Source of the DNA: Pempheris klunzingeri
Taxonomy: Eukaryota; Chordata; Actinopteri; Acropomatiformes; Pempheridae
DNA length: 64,000 bases
Assembly: GCF_042242105.1 (NCBI RefSeq)
Contig: NC_092027.1
Span: 5,182,006 to 5,246,005 of the forward strand
Reading direction: 5' to 3'
A program made the translations under genes and the position numbers. The notes under the pieces are model-generated. The model was given only the letters and a program-made list of their open reading frames with translations, was not told the origin of the DNA and did no database searches. Positions 24,146 to 37,397 of this stretch are shown here, one piece after another; the first letter of the stretch is position 1; the number at the start of each line of letters is the position of its first letter.

Positions 24146-25249
24146 TCAGCAGTGCAGCACACTTGTGTTCAGTCCACTTACATAACAGTTGGCATGTCAT
24201 TTCTTGTTGGCACTGAGTTTGTTTATAAGGACGATAAAAGCTGAATAGGTTTATCGTTCCTTATCTATTTTTTATCAAAGCATTTCTTCAATACAGTTTT
24301 TACAAAAGCAGTTGGTGCCAGTTCTTACTAACCTGTGGTGTCATGTTGTTGTAGCTAAAACAGTTTACTTTGATTCTAACAGAAGAACTATTCTTTCATG
24401 TGGTATTTCCTTCCGTTTTCTAATTAAAAAGTTAACTTCTATTTGATGAGCCAACAATTTTGCCAGTCTAGTAACTACTAGTATTAATCAACCAGTAACG
24501 TTTCATCTCTTCCACACTCGTCATTGCTAACGTTGAAATGAAGATATTTTAAACTGTGTTGAATAGCCAGTGCTTTTTGGTCTATTGACAGGTTTGAGCT
24601 TCACCCCAATTAAAAAAGTGAGGCCCTTTTAAAGGATGAATTTGGTGGGTTTGCACAATTTTAAAGGGGTTTTCACCTTCTAAGCATATAATCCATTAAG
24701 ATTACAATAAATTACAATTCTTTAGTCCATTCATTCATCATCTCCTTGAAATACCTCAGTTACATCATTGTTAATGTGCCAATTTAATGTCATTTTAAGG
24801 TAAAATAATAAAGGATATGGTTTGTTGTTTCATCCCCATCATCTTCTTTATTTCCCCCTTGTTGCTTCCATCTTCTCTCTTTCACCCACATCAAAAAGGG
24901 GCAATTCTGGGATTAATAACCATCATTTTAACACGTGTCTTGTGATTTCAGTGAAGCTCACCCTCTGATGCTAATGCTAATGCTCAGATGTACACTTCTG
25001 TTTGATGTCCACACGGAGGAGCAGACACACTTTCAGTTCCCGTCCCAAATTCTTCCACTGCCAAGACCTTTGCTGGTTCATTAGTCTCAGATTGTGTAAC
25101 TCCTCCTCTGGGTTTCTACACTGTTTTTGTGTTTGTTCAAGGCACTGGGGCACTGCGAGAGGGAGGAATAACCCAAATGTCCCATTTGGTGCATTTACTT
25201 AAAACAGTCAACAGTTTGAAGGAAGAAACTTATCAAGCGATGTAATCAC

Positions 25250-25725
25250 CATTGGTGGAATGTAACTAAGTACATTTACTGTGTTCAAGTAAAACTTTAC
25301 TTTCATGTTTTCATTTAATGCTACTTTATACTGTTACTTCTCTGTGTCGGAGGTAAATGCACTTTTTAGTTGTTTTGTTACGTAAGACGATAAAAATGTT
25401 CAAGGCCAAAGTTACAGATTTATCTTGTGTCCCTTTGGAAACCACCTAATAAAGTAATTACAGCTACAACAGTACTGGTGCATAAACATTAACAATCTAA
25501 TGATAAAATATCCAATAATCTGTATCAGTCACAGGGCTACTTGTCTGCAGAAAAATACTTTTACTTTTGATAGTTAAAGTTCCTTTAGCTGATTATACTT
25601 CTGTACTTTCACTAAAGTGGGATTTTGAATGCAGGACTTTTTAGCAGCGGTGGAGCACATGAGAGTTTACATTGTTGTATCGCTGCTTTTACTCTATAAG
25701 GATCTCAGTACTTCTTTCACCGCTG
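25250..25725 (+). mobile_element. hAT-like non-autonomous transposon with perfect 8-bp target duplication
   Basis: The 476-bp element is flanked on both sides by GTAATCAC (25242-25249 and 25726-25733). Its ends are imperfect inverted repeats: CATTGGTGGAATGTAACT on the left, and the complement of the right end, CAGCGGTGAAAGAAGTACT. Inside are GTAACTAAGTACATTTACT and the phrases TACTTTTACTTTTGATAGTT and GATTTTGAATGCAGGACTTT, typical of an extremely common teleost repeat. An 8-bp duplication and CA(G/T)-start ends fit the hAT superfamily. There is no transposase ORF. Confidence 0.8.
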
Positions 25726-26800
25726 GTAATCACATTAAAGCTAAATGTAGACGCAGAGCAGGTGATAGTACAGAGAACCACAGTACGTAACAATGACCCT
25801 GTGCTGCTGTTTATTTGTCACTAACATGTTGGAGCGTTATGAAGGACTTCAGGAGGAGGCGAACAGTGCAACACCGCACCCTCATCCTCTTCATGCTGGT
25901 GTGATTTTCATTAGACCGATTCATGTTGGCATCAGCAACTTGAGGGACTTAACTGAGCTGCCAAGAGGTGAAGCATGTGTGTGTCTACGCTTGTGTACAC
26001 TTTTGTTTTTCTCTTAATTCCTGTTTTTTTTTTTTTTACCACAATCGAGACATCTATGCTGGGTTTACCAGACACCCTCATAACTTTCAGAAGGACTGTC
26101 AGTCTGAATCATGACATATGCAGGTATTTGGTCTACAGCAAAAGTATTGAACAAACCAAAAGTTAGGAATAATGGTGGTGCTACATGACAGTTCAGGAAA
26201 ACTTTCATGTTTCATGTCAGGACGGACTTTTAACTTGAAAATTCACATAGAAAAAGGTCACATCTGGGTAACAGATTTCCTCACATAGTTTCTAAGATTG
26301 TTCAAACTAAATTTTGGAGGACAAGGAGAAGCCAAATCAGTCAGCACAGACTAAATACAGCAGGTCAACACTGGTGTTTGTACGACTGTGCATCAGAGTT
26401 GAACGCTGCTAACACTGAAGCAGGTGATGAAAGCATCAACGCCACACCCGCCTTGGCGCCGAGTACAACTGTAAGAGGATCTGTGTCGCTGCTGTCAGTA
26501 GTTTTTATGCTTGTTTAAACTTAAGTGAGCGAACAAATGGCAAAGATAGGAGTTTCTGGGTGTGATCACAAATGGCCCTGCTTGGGTCTCCACCACCTCC
26601 AACATAAAGGTTACATTCACTCCTGTTCAGATTCGACATGTGAGACTTCAATCCTAAAGCTCTGCTCAGTCAAAGCTAACGAGCACATATTGTCTATTGT
26701 GGTCTGGTTTTACTATTTACAAAGGGCTATATTGCGCAACATGTTTCTATGATTCTGTTTCAAACGCCTGGCAAAGACTGCAAATGAATAGCCTGCAGAA

Positions 26801-26827
26801 TGTGGGTGTGTGTGTGTGTGTGTGTGT
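26801..26827. repeat. (TG)n microsatellite
   Basis: TG dinucleotide run with one GG interruption. Confidence 0.9.
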
Positions 26828-27048
26828 CCTCTGTGCAGTGAAAACGGAAACACAACACATTTGTCTGGCTTTGCAAGAGGTTTGTAGGAAATTCATAACT
26901 TTCCTCATCATGTAACTCTGTAACAGTAGACACATAAGATGATCGATGGCTGCTGTAACACACCCAGAATATCTGGCAAAAGACCTTCACTGCTTTGTGT
27001 CTGCAAAGGCTGGCCGACAAAGCCTCAGTGTGTTCAGACCGGTTCAGA

Positions 27049-27110
27049 CATCAGTGATGGAAGAAGTATTCAGATCCTTTACTATCCTTTGGTATTGTCA
27101 GAGTAAAAGG
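27049..27110 (-). mobile_element. Fragment of the 25250-25725 hAT-like family
   Basis: It reads GTGATGGAAGAAGTATTCAG then ATCCTTTACT, the reverse-complement form of the terminal part of the element at 25250-25725. It is truncated and has no visible target duplication. Confidence 0.5.
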
Positions 27111-27814
27111 TCATTGTTATATTCTTACATGACACCTTTTTATATTTTATTCTTTTATATTTGTCATCGATTTTTATATTTGTATTCTTTATATTCGTTA
27201 TATCTCGTCTTTGCACTTCTGTCACTGACACTTTGTTTCTGCACCTTTTCTGTCTCTTGACAAGATAAATAAAGTCTCTCTTATCTTACTGGATTATGAA
27301 AAGTTAATGCAACAACATGAAAGCAGAATTTTAAAGGAGTTTTCTTGTGAACAAAGTTTCTGTCTACTCCGTTAACTTTTTTTCACAATTCATTTTCAAG
27401 GATTTGAGTTTCATCTCCAGTGTAACTAAACCCACATGATTCACCTGCTGTTCCGCTGTGACTTTAAAGGGTAAATGCACCCTAAAATCAGTCGTAGCCA
27501 TGCTGTTGATCACGGTTAACTTTACTGTTCACCAGCCCTAAAGCTCTGATGATAGCGCAGGTGTTGTGTTCACTGACACGGCAGAGGGATAAATCTTGTT
27601 CAGCTCTGTATGAAAGGGGGGTCGGTGGGTCCAGCATACGTAAAATACCTCACGTCATGGTCAGAGAGGAGCAAGAGAATTCAGCTGAGTCAAACTTTCA
27701 AATCAAGCTCATTGGAATACAGTTACACACCAACTAAAGAGAAGAGGGAGAGTTAGATAAGACGTTTTGTCGACTATGGCTGAACAAAATCCATTTAGCA
27801 GCCTTTCTAAAGTT

Positions 27815-27968
27815 AATAAAGAGCATGTTATATCTTGTTTGTTTGATATAGGAACATATGAACAAGTATAACTAGATGTCCACACTGATACGAGAGATCT
27901 TGTCGTCCAACTGTTGGTAAGAGGCTGAATTCAGTGTATTTCTCAAAGAGTTGAACTATTCCTTTAAC
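27815..27968. mobile_element. Fragment of the inverted-arm repeat family found at 11909-13052
   Basis: It has GTTATATCTTGTTTGTTTGA, later GAGTTGAACTATTCCTTTAA, matching the interior and the end of that teleost repeat. It is degraded; only one end is present. Confidence 0.5.
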
Positions 27969-30788
27969 AGAATGTCTACAGAATTCACTGCTTGATCTTC
28001 CTTTTTCACCTGTATAACAGTTAAGCTACAACATTTTAAATTAGCATGAATATCAAACATGTCAAACTGTTCTCCATTCCATGGTGTTTTCCACGGTCAT
28101 TGGGTTGGGGTCACTTTGATGAAGAACAGAAGAACAAATGTAGATGTTAATGATTAGTTTCACATTCATTCTTTTGCACACTGAGCACTTTGACATGTGC
28201 AATTAAGCAGCAAGTAAACAGCTCACTGTCAGCATGTGCAGCCCTGTCAGGGGAAGAGAAAGGCTGGGTGTGCCTGAGATAACACAGGCTGATAAAACCT
28301 GTCCAGTGTGGTCCAGGAATGCAAATCAAACCACATGTTGTCAGGAGACACACTAACCAGATTAAGGATTAATCCATTTCAACAGAAAAAGCTGTTGAGT
28401 GTTCCTCAGAATACAAACAGCTAAAACTGAAAGTACAAACTGTGTGTGATGACAAATCAACTCGGGGGCAGAAGCTGCTGAATATTTTCATACCATTTTT
28501 GCTCTTGATCCATGTCACTGTCGTATCTGCATACATGTTGAGTATGTGGATGTGTTTTTCAACCTTTTCATGAGAATCAGTTTCAGCCATTAGAGTTGTC
28601 AAGTCACATTTTTATGCAGCCAGATTTCAACATTCCTTTTGGTTGTCACATGTCCAAAGGGTGGGTTTCAGATTAGCAAATAGATGTAGGTTTTAAGTGA
28701 GAGTTGGGACGAGCTGGGTGTGCATGCGAGCGGTGGAGAGCCATGTGAGTAAAGAGAGAGAGCGAGAGAGTCTTTTAAACAGTCAGAACAATAACACATA
28801 ATCTTTGTTTTTAAATGCTCCCAAAGAAAAGTGGACAGGTGTTGATGATTTGAGGCAGTCAGGGGCTCTCGGAGCAGAGGGAGCTGGGCGTGGTGCTGAC
28901 AAGAATGGACAATGGAAGCACTATTTAAAAAAAACATTCCTGTCCCGGTGGATTCTAGTGAGCAATATCCTGCAGGACTTTTAACAATGAGGACACCGAA
29001 AAAAATCTTTTGCTGATAAGTGGGCAATGAAAGACAGATGACAGGGGTTATGGGGAGGAAACTGAAATGGAAGGAATGCCGCTCAAAACACGCAGCTATC
29101 TTAGCTGGAACTGTGTCCTGATAGTGCACAACAGGGAGTTTTTGTTTCTATAAATAATGTGGATAACAGCCAAGTACTGTGTGTGAATTCTGTGTTTTTA
29201 AAACGGTGCAGTTAGGTTGATTTGATCATTTTAATCGTGGCAAAATAATCAAATGTCTCCAGGAGTCTTTGTGGCATCAGCATTCAAGCATCTCCCAGAC
29301 TTTTTAACAGCTGTACTTTGATCATGAAACTGGCCTGACCACTGCAGAAACTGGCCCTTTCCCCTCAGCTGAACGCCTGAAAGGTACCCCCCCCCCCCTA
29401 AACAACACGTCTGAGCAAGCACTGGTTTGTAACAGGTTACTAAAGTCAGTTTAGCGCAGCTTCCAATCTAAATATCAAACTTGGCTCAGTTTCAAAGCCT
29501 GAGCCAAAGACTGGGGCCTCCAGCTACCGAGGTGTGTTCTGCCAAACAGCAGAAATACCCAATGCACCTCATGATTCTCCCATCATGTGCACTGTGCAGT
29601 TACTCCCATGTTCCCTGCAACAAAAGCACTGCATCCATGTACCAAGGACTTAAATACAAAGCAAATACCAATCACTATTTTCTATATCAGCAAGGGAACT
29701 GGATATTCGTGATGTGACAGCGGCCTGTTACAACAACGAACCCACAGAGCAACAGCTCTAGATTCCAGCTAAAGCATTTCATTGTTATTTTGCAACAAAC
29801 CGGGAACAGACAGTGACTAGTTCAAAACCACAACTGAACATGTTGCAGCTATAGATCCACACATTTTTCTCAGGAGTAGGTAGGTCTGTGTGCATCCTAT
29901 CATTAGCTTTTTCCTGAGAAACTGATAGCCTATGATATCTGGCCAAACCTGTGTTTCTGAGTTCAGTGAAGGCATGCAGGATGTTGGACAAGTAAAAGTC
30001 AAACTGAAAGATATTTGCATATAAATGCTGCACTGGCGAGTGCCACCGCATTACCATTAGCACGGCTCTATTAAGGCTTGCTGACAAGAGCTGCAATGGT
30101 GTAACTGTGATCACACAGAGATGTATCACATGACAACGCAATCATTTAGAAAGGCTTGTGTGTCTCAGCAAGTTTTTTTTATTAATGATTTCTTTAAAAA
30201 AGTTGCTTAAGTAAACACTGCATCACGTTCATCGCTGTCGAGAGTGTGTAACAGTAGCCTGCGTGGTTCATGTTTGTTTAAACGGCTTGTGATGAGGAGC
30301 AAAGCACTGTGCTTAAAGTGTGTGTTCATCAGGATTAAGAGTGAGAGTGAAGAAATGAAAACAGAACCATCTGGAAAATGAAGATGAAAGTCCTGAGAAA
30401 GCTGCATGTAATATTGAACAGCAGCGCAAAAACACAGGAGTAAAGCGTGCATTCATGAACACTTACTTAGTATCATTATCATATAATTATTATTATTATT
30501 ATCATGAATATGATTATTAGATATAATTGCACAAAGATTAAAGATTTGTACTTGGTATCATGGGTTGTTGATTTCTTCCCTTGCAGATTTTAAAAGGTAC
30601 TTTTTTCAGTGTGGTAACATGGTCGGCAGTGTAAACAGGAACAACATAGTTTCAGTGAGTAGCTCCCCAGTGGTCGAACATTAGTATATTTTCTTTACCA
30701 CATCAGAGGCACTACAGCTACTTTGAAGATTTTACATACTAAACGTGAACATTTTATAATTTATGATGTGTTGTTAGAGATTAAAGGC

Positions 30789-31240
30789 GGAGACCATGAA
30801 TGTCACGGCAAAAGTCAAATAGTTGAGATATTTCACTCAAAACCACAGAAGTCAGCCTCATGGAGGCCTTACAGGAAAACTCAGGGGATCATCAAAGTCA
30901 ACGTTCATCATCTGGGCTCCCATGTTGTCCCAATCCACCCTGTAGATGTTAAGGAATTTCACAGTGACAACTTTGACCAGTTGGTAGCACCAGAAGAAAA
31001 GTCAGAGGATCACCAGAGTCACCACGAGCCATTGAATATCAAGACACTCCACCCAGTACTTGTAGAGATGCGTCAGTCTGGAGCAAAGTGGTGAACGGAC
31101 TGACTGACTGACTAACTGACTGACTGACTGACTGACAGATTGACTGACTGACTGACTGACTGACTGACTGACGGACTGACTGACTGACTGACAGCCATCT
31201 CTAAAAATCACGCCTCTAGAACACGTTATGTCAGTGCCTT
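30789..31240. mobile_element. Degraded teleost dispersed repeat carrying a (GACT)n tract
   Basis: It contains GACCATGAATGTC, TAGTTGAGATATTTCACTCA, GTCAGAGGATCACC and GTCTGGAGCAAAGTGGTGAA, the usual word order of an abundant teleost repeat that ends in a GACTGACTGAC tract and ACAGCCATCTCTA. A 123-codon ORF (30723-31094) across it is a chance reading frame. Confidence 0.6.
31097..31193. repeat. (GACT)n microsatellite
   Basis: About 24 units of GACT with a few substitutions (CTAACTGA, ACAGATTG, ACGGACTG), inside the dispersed repeat. Confidence 0.9.
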
Positions 31241-32540
31241 CATTTCCAGTACAAGTTATTACTCAGTTGACTTGTTGCAACATTTCAGTGCTGTGAGGCT
31301 TTTTCTCAGGTATCTCACACACTCATTTTGCTCAAAGCCAAAAACCTAAATGTCAGAGTAGGATTGACGACACAACCACAATGTGTAATTAAAACGTCCT
31401 CCTAACTGTGATTTTTGACAAATCCTGCCTTCTTGTCGCTGCCACACCTGGGCTTTAACTATGGCGCCCTGAGGTGTTGATTCTGGAAGACAAACGTGAG
31501 GTGGCAGGTTTTATTCAAAAGAGTTTTACACAGGTGGGGAAATCTCTTTATAACCAAATAAGGAGCGGCTTGGTTGCGTATCAGGTTAATCACTTGAGTT
31601 TAATTTGACACTTTGGTATCTGTTTCGCCATAAGTCAAGTTGATTTTGGCCCATGGTTTCTCAGGAAAGGTTCCCGGTAAACACCCATTACTTTTTGGCA
31701 CAAGTGTTACTTAAGTACTCGACTCTAAACAGAAGAAAAGAGTTATTTCCTGTTGGAATCATTCAAAAACTCTTTATTTTCAATTTATTTGAGACAGACT
31801 TTTATTCTAGTCACCAGTAATAAAATGTGTCATGTCATTTACAATACAGTGACTGAATCAGCCAATAAAATGTTTTTTTTTTTTAATCCTTTTTGAGCAC
31901 AAACCTGTCGGAAACCAGACTGTTTTTAAAGTGACATTATTTTTTGTGGTCTCATATTTGATTGAATGGAGCTTCGTTATCACCTGCTGTAACTTTCACC
32001 TGGTTAAAATGTGTCCTCACTGTTTCCACCTGCACATAAGTCCAAACATGACTTCACAGTCGTCATTGAAATGTGACTAATGTCTTCGTGTCTGGTTTAT
32101 GACAAAATAACAGATGTTTCTGTACAGGTTGTCGTTTTTGTGACGCAGCTGATTTCCTATATTGTTGATGAAGACAGACCAGCATCCACCCTCCTCTCCC
32201 CAGCTATCAAGTCTCTGCTCGTTTCACTTGAAAACCTGCCAAACTTGGGGGAAGTACACTCACAAAGAAAAAGCCGTCCCTAACCACAGGGCATCCAGCT
32301 CTGCTTGTCAGGTCTGGTCAGACAAATAAGATAAGCGCCTGGATTACTGCTCACTTTTCATTACATTGTGATAAGAAGAATCATTTACTGTACATCAATA
32401 CAAGACAAAGAAGGTTTAAGACCCCCCCTGTTTAACCAGAATACCTTCTTAGACCTTCTTAGATTATATTGTCAAGTTAATAAATCGGCTCACCTACAGT
32501 ACAGCTAGAAACGCTCTACTTTTTGCTGTTATTGTTTTAG

Positions 32541-32820
32541 ATCACAATGGGGACACTTCTGAGGAAGTCTACAGGAATTTCTGGCATCCTGACCTGAGTG
32601 CAAAGAGTTCTCCAGCCGTTACTCCCTCACAGTCAGAGTCAGGAGGCAGTTCCTCAGGAGGGGAGGGACTTAACAGCCGGCCCTGCTGTATATCTGACCA
32701 GCCAGCACAGAGGACTACGTCCACTACCTCAGAGATGTTGGGAGCACCTCAGAATCCCAGTGTGTCTCGTACCAGCTGAGACCGACTGCTAACCAGAGTG
32801 GGACTCCAGGAAACGTCAGG
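32541..32820 (+). other. eppk1: Candidate non-coding 5' leader exon of eppk1
   Basis: This block is more GC-rich than the DNA on either side and ends at a strong donor (AACGTCAG|GTAAGAGC; donor from 32821). Together with the block at 36422-36487 it can form a spliced leader for the epiplakin coding exon. The left edge is not defined and no transcript evidence is available. An ORF of 64 codons inside has no recognisable content. Confidence 0.35.
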
Positions 32821-33860
32821 TAAGAGCTGATTTTATTTATTTAAAATTCAACCATTTCTTTTACTTGGTTCCAAGTTTTAAAGAAAGCGATTGACACTTT
32901 CAGTGAAAATCATGATTTGAGTGAAAGTGTTTAATCCCAAGTGAAAGCATATTTAAACTGCACCTTTTCTCTTTTTGCTTGGGACGTTAGTCAGAGATAG
33001 TGCTGAAAGCCAAATGTGAGGTAATAACTGTGTATCCTGCACTGTCAGCCAACACCCTCCTGATAAAGAGGAAAAGCAAACATTCCTCACAGATTACCTT
33101 TGACCACACTTGTTAAATTAAAGTTTTACACAAAGTAATCCAATTTATCAGTGTTAAAGCTTTGGACAAGTCTGAACACTGTGTCTACAGTACATCACCC
33201 TCGAGGCTATTGACACACATAATGAAAGTCCTACATGTTCCACAGCCACAGAAACCATTACGTAACTCCAAATGATTCTCTGTTCCCACATTCATTCCTG
33301 TTTTCTTCGATGGTGTACTGCAATACACTGCACTGCAATAAGACTTGAGTGTCATAGATATGATGCAACAGGTTGTGCTCTGAAAGCAGAGAGCCGACAG
33401 GCAATTAGCAGCGTGGTGTCAATCTTAAGATTGGTCGACCACTCCTTTTACTTCAAGGAAAGATGGTAGCGACTGTAAATTGTTCTTGTCATTCAGACGG
33501 ATTCTTGGCTAAACTGAAGCTGCAGGTAGAAGCCTTATAACTAATTTCAGACAAGTAGTTGTAACCTGAACTTGCATCAAAGTCGTTATGTTTTCTTGAG
33601 AGAAGTTTCACTCTTTGCAGTAAATCAGTGTCGGCGAATCATTTTGACTTTGAAATCAATGCAAAAATATCTGGCTTTTTTCTTATTATCTCTTTTTTAA
33701 TCTATTTTCATTTATTTAATCTTTTGGTTATGTGCCTTCTATGTATGTGGAAAATATCTAGTCAAAGTTAACTGGATTTGCTTTGTAAGTTGACAGAATG
33801 AATGAAAACAGATGTTATGTAGCTCCTGCTGCGCTACAGTAACGGTGATGTCTTTAGAAT

Positions 33861-34218
33861 TAGAGCTGTAAAGTTGCTGTAATTCGAGCTGTTACTCAAT
33901 TAACTGAGTAATTGACTGACAAGAAATTAAATGATAACTATTACAACAATAGATTAATTGTTTGAGTCTATTTTTCAAGCGAAAACACCTAAAATGACCC
34001 AGCTCCACCTTCAGAATTTGGCTGCTCTTCCTTGTTTAGATAATGCATTAAACATCTTTGGGTCTTGTGCTGTTGGTTGGACAGAATAAGACATCTGAAG
34101 ACACCATCATGGGCTCTAAGAAATTATGACGGGCACTCTTCTGAGGCTCATGATGTTTTATAGACCAAACGACTGATCAATAAGATAATGGGCAGATTAA
34201 TCGTTAATTGCAGCCCTA
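33861..34218 (+). mobile_element. hAT-like non-autonomous element (TAGAGCTG...CAGCCCTA)
   Basis: Its ends, TAGAGCTG and CAGCCCTA, are inverted repeats with one mismatch. The flanks TTTAGAAT and ATTACAAT match at six of eight positions, consistent with a decayed 8-bp target duplication. The inside has TTAATTGTTTGAGTC and the right end ATTAATCGTTAATTGCAGCC, both typical of a teleost repeat that also left the fragment at 7235-7345. There is no transposase ORF. Confidence 0.6.
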
Positions 34219-34269
34219 ATTACAATTTGATTAGTAATAGATTCCAAACAGATAATGAGGTATATCTAA

Positions 34270-34385
34270 ACTCAGTGGCCACTTTATTAGGTACACATGC
34301 AAAAACTAATGCAATCCAGTAGCTGTTCTGCCATAAAGTCTACTGTTATCATGTCTATAATGCTGTCACACTGTCATAGACGTGT
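34270..34385 (+). mobile_element. Fragment of a CTCAGTGGCCACTTTATTAG repeat
   Basis: It begins ACTCAGTGGCCACTTTATT, then AGGTACAC, and continues AATGCAATCCAGTAG. This is the recognisable end of a widespread vertebrate/teleost dispersed repeat. The other end is missing. Confidence 0.5.
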
Positions 34386-36421
34386 TAATTAAATGATATG
34401 TTTTAGGACCGAGGTCGTATTTAGTGGTGACGAGAAACAATAGAAACAACATTAACTACGACCACAGTAATAGACATACAGTTCACTTCACACATTTCTG
34501 ACAATGTCAACAAAGTGGAGAGAGACAACTAAGGGAAAAGCCTTGTTCTCTTCCAATATTATGGAATATATTTATTTCTGTACCTTTGGGACAGGAAACT
34601 GAATTTGACTAAACAGGAGAGTGTCAGACAGTAAACACTGAAGCCACAGTTTGTTAACAGTGTTTGGTAACTCTTTAGCTTCAGGCAGGTAAGATATTTG
34701 CCTTTACATTATGATAAGCAAACACACAGTGTAATAAATGTAAAGTAAATGTTCAACATCTTTAAAAACATTCAAATATTTACAAAGTGGGTGACAGTCT
34801 TAGAGGCAGAGATACTGCAGCGCTGCATAACTGTTGTTGTACCAAAACACCGGCTTCAGTCTACTTTGCACGAGCAGAAGTTTGTGTTACTTGGCCTCAA
34901 GGTTTTCATGTCACGATGCTGTAACAGTAACATAGTGATCCTGTTGGTGTTGTATTGCATGCAGTAAAACGCAGTACACACCTTGAGTCCACTGAGACTA
35001 TAAATGAAGACTATTTTTTAACTCCATGGTACTCACATGCTATTGTGAAGAAATGCTTGAATGACAGCTGGTGGTTTCTGTCTCATGCAGTAAAACTAAT
35101 TAAGGTGATTTTCTGACAAAATCCCCCACAGAAGGAAACACATGGAAATAATATTGCACAGAACAGAGGCTTGTCTGTGGTCCTGATTTACTCTCTCAGT
35201 TGGGCATTAAAACAGTGAGCAGGCTTTGGGACTTGGCCAGGTTTTCACTCACACTCGTCTTTCTGAGAGTGATTATAGTCACTCCCTCTGGCCACCATGA
35301 CATCATCTATTACACTTAAAACTGGTAATTCAGCCATTGCAGAAAAGCACTGTATAACCCGAATATTAAAAAGAGACAGTTCTCTACTCCCTTTACGCTG
35401 CTTTAAGCAACTATAATCAACAACTTTGTTAACAAATGATTACATGAATACTGCTGCAGGCACGACAAAGTCAGCAAGTGCCAGGTAAACAGTGGAGTGT
35501 TTGGCATCTTAAGAGCCAGATTATCCCCTCAGGAGTTAGTGAAGACTAAGAAAACTAAGGTGAACGGGAGCGTGACTACTGAGAATTGTAGTGGCGAGGT
35601 TTAAAAGCTTAAGATTTGTATACTGTTTGTGATTGGTGCATTTCGATGCATTGGTGCATTTTCGATGTTGCAGCACAGAACATCTGGCTGTTCCAGTTTT
35701 GAAGCATTACGTCTTTTCACACCAAAGAAAATATTGTACATGACTCTTGTGCAACAGGTTCATCAACTGGCAGAGAATTCATTTCATTTCTGTGCAGGAA
35801 CAAAATTAAAAGGTCAATCGATCAATGTAACATTAAAAATAAAATATCTTTTGATATATGTACACCATGTACTAATGCATGAATAACGTATTAAAACAGC
35901 TATTGCCACATGAAAATATTAAATTCTTAAATTCTGTAGGGTATGTAGAAAAAAGCCTCAGTTGGAATATAACTACAGTTATTGGGAGATGCTCATTTGG
36001 TTTTATTGACTTAAAAATTTCAAATCAATAGCTAAATAAATACTTGTATTTATCCTACAAACATGCCTTTTATATCTGCAAAAAGGAAGTCTGTACCTAC
36101 AAAAATAATTATTCTGAATGTACTAATGTACTTATCTTTTATGGCATCATATCTTTTTTACTGGATTAAGCGGCCCAAAGACAACATCACTGTTATATCA
36201 CTATCACCCTTATCTAAATTGTGCGAATTTTATTGTTGTTGGTAATCTGATATCTGGTATGTATGTGTATCAATTGAATTTTATAGTATAGCTTCAAAAC
36301 AAGTAAATGAACTCAGTAAATAAACAGGTGCAATAAATATTTAGAGCACATGATAAAAGATATGTATCATAACGTATCATAATAACCATGCTTTTGATGT
36401 CTCGCTTGTCTTATCTCTACA

Positions 36422-36487
36422 GGGACAGAATTTCAGCATCACTCAAGGATCTGAGGCTTCCCCCAGGCTGAAAAGGAAACTAAGAGG
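36422..36487 (+). other. eppk1: Candidate second leader exon of eppk1
   Basis: Preceded by a good acceptor (TTATCTCTACAG) and ending near AACTAAGAG before GTTTGATA, a weak donor. It would join to the coding exon whose acceptor (CACCTCTTTAG) sits at about 37391. No ATG in frame with epiplakin occurs in it, so it would be 5' UTR. Confidence 0.3.
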
Positions 36488-37391
36488 TTTGATATAAAGT
36501 TGAATGTCAGATCATATGTTGTAAAATATATTTTTGGGAGCCATCAAGTTCTCTGACTTTAAGGAAAACAAAAATCATTACCTTCTCTTAACATTTTCAA
36601 TTTGTATTTTCATTTCTCCAGGCTTATAATATTTGCTTTGAAGGCTTTACTTAATTATTTTGAAACTTTATGGGCTGCACTTAAACACTATTCATTTATA
36701 CATTTTACCTGTCATATATTGCTGCCATACATTACATCTTTCCTCAAGGGCCATAGTGAGACAAATAGTTTGCATTGATTTTACATCCCCTGAAAACAAA
36801 CACAGACATACGCTGCAATTATAAATCAGCATGAGACAACCACAGTTAGCATCATGTTTTCATGTTTAAAATGCTTTAAGGTTTTTTATGTATGCAAACA
36901 TGAAGAGGAATAGGAAGTGCTTCATCAACACTTTATATGTTTTTACTTTTTGTTGCAACTGTTTTAGAGAGGTGTTCAAACTTTATGGTCAGTTTGAAGG
37001 CTTTAAATATTGGTACTGTTGTACTGTCTACACTTATCTATTTATTCATCTATCCATCCATTCATTCATTAATTTCTTTATCTATATCACTGTTATCTAA
37101 AGGAACTATAAGCTCAAGCTTCATTGTAACACAACACAATTCAACAGCATCATAAACTACAGACTACAAACCATACAGCTGGATCAATAACTCTAAAACA
37201 GTTTTACTTAATATAAAGGTGGGACTTCATGAAGCTACAATTTATAACAGGGCTGTTGTATTATATAATTTCAACACTGTACACAGTAGCTTGTTAGGAA
37301 TCACAAATTATTTTCAAATCTTACTTACAGACAATGCATCCAATATCTAAACCAATTTAAGCTATTGTTTCTGTGCTATACACCTCTTTAG
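36488..37391. other. AT-rich DNA upstream of the eppk1 coding exon
   Basis: Nothing recognisable beyond simple AT-rich sequence; read as the last leader intron of eppk1. Confidence 0.4.
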
Positions 37392-37397
37392 GTCAAG

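Larger units (their letters stand above)
24146..32540. other. Gene-poor intergenic region between dmrt and eppk1 leader
   Basis: I find no ORF with convincing codon character or splice borders. The stretch holds a nearly complete hAT-like element (25250-25725), fragments of other teleost repeats (27049-27110, 27815-27968, 30789-31240), GT and GACT microsatellites, a short poly-C run near 29390 and otherwise unremarkable AT-rich DNA. Distal regulatory sites for either neighbour could lie here, but none can be recognised by eye. Confidence 0.6.
32821..36421. other. Candidate leader intron of eppk1 with repeat fragments
   Basis: AT-rich DNA holding the hAT-like element at 33861-34218 and a repeat fragment at 34270-34385. 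I see no other structure and no coding exon. Confidence 0.45.

Noticed and set aside
30723-31094. 123-codon ORF in the intergenic region
   Set aside because: It overlaps a recognised dispersed repeat, has no homologous feature and runs into a GACT microsatellite.
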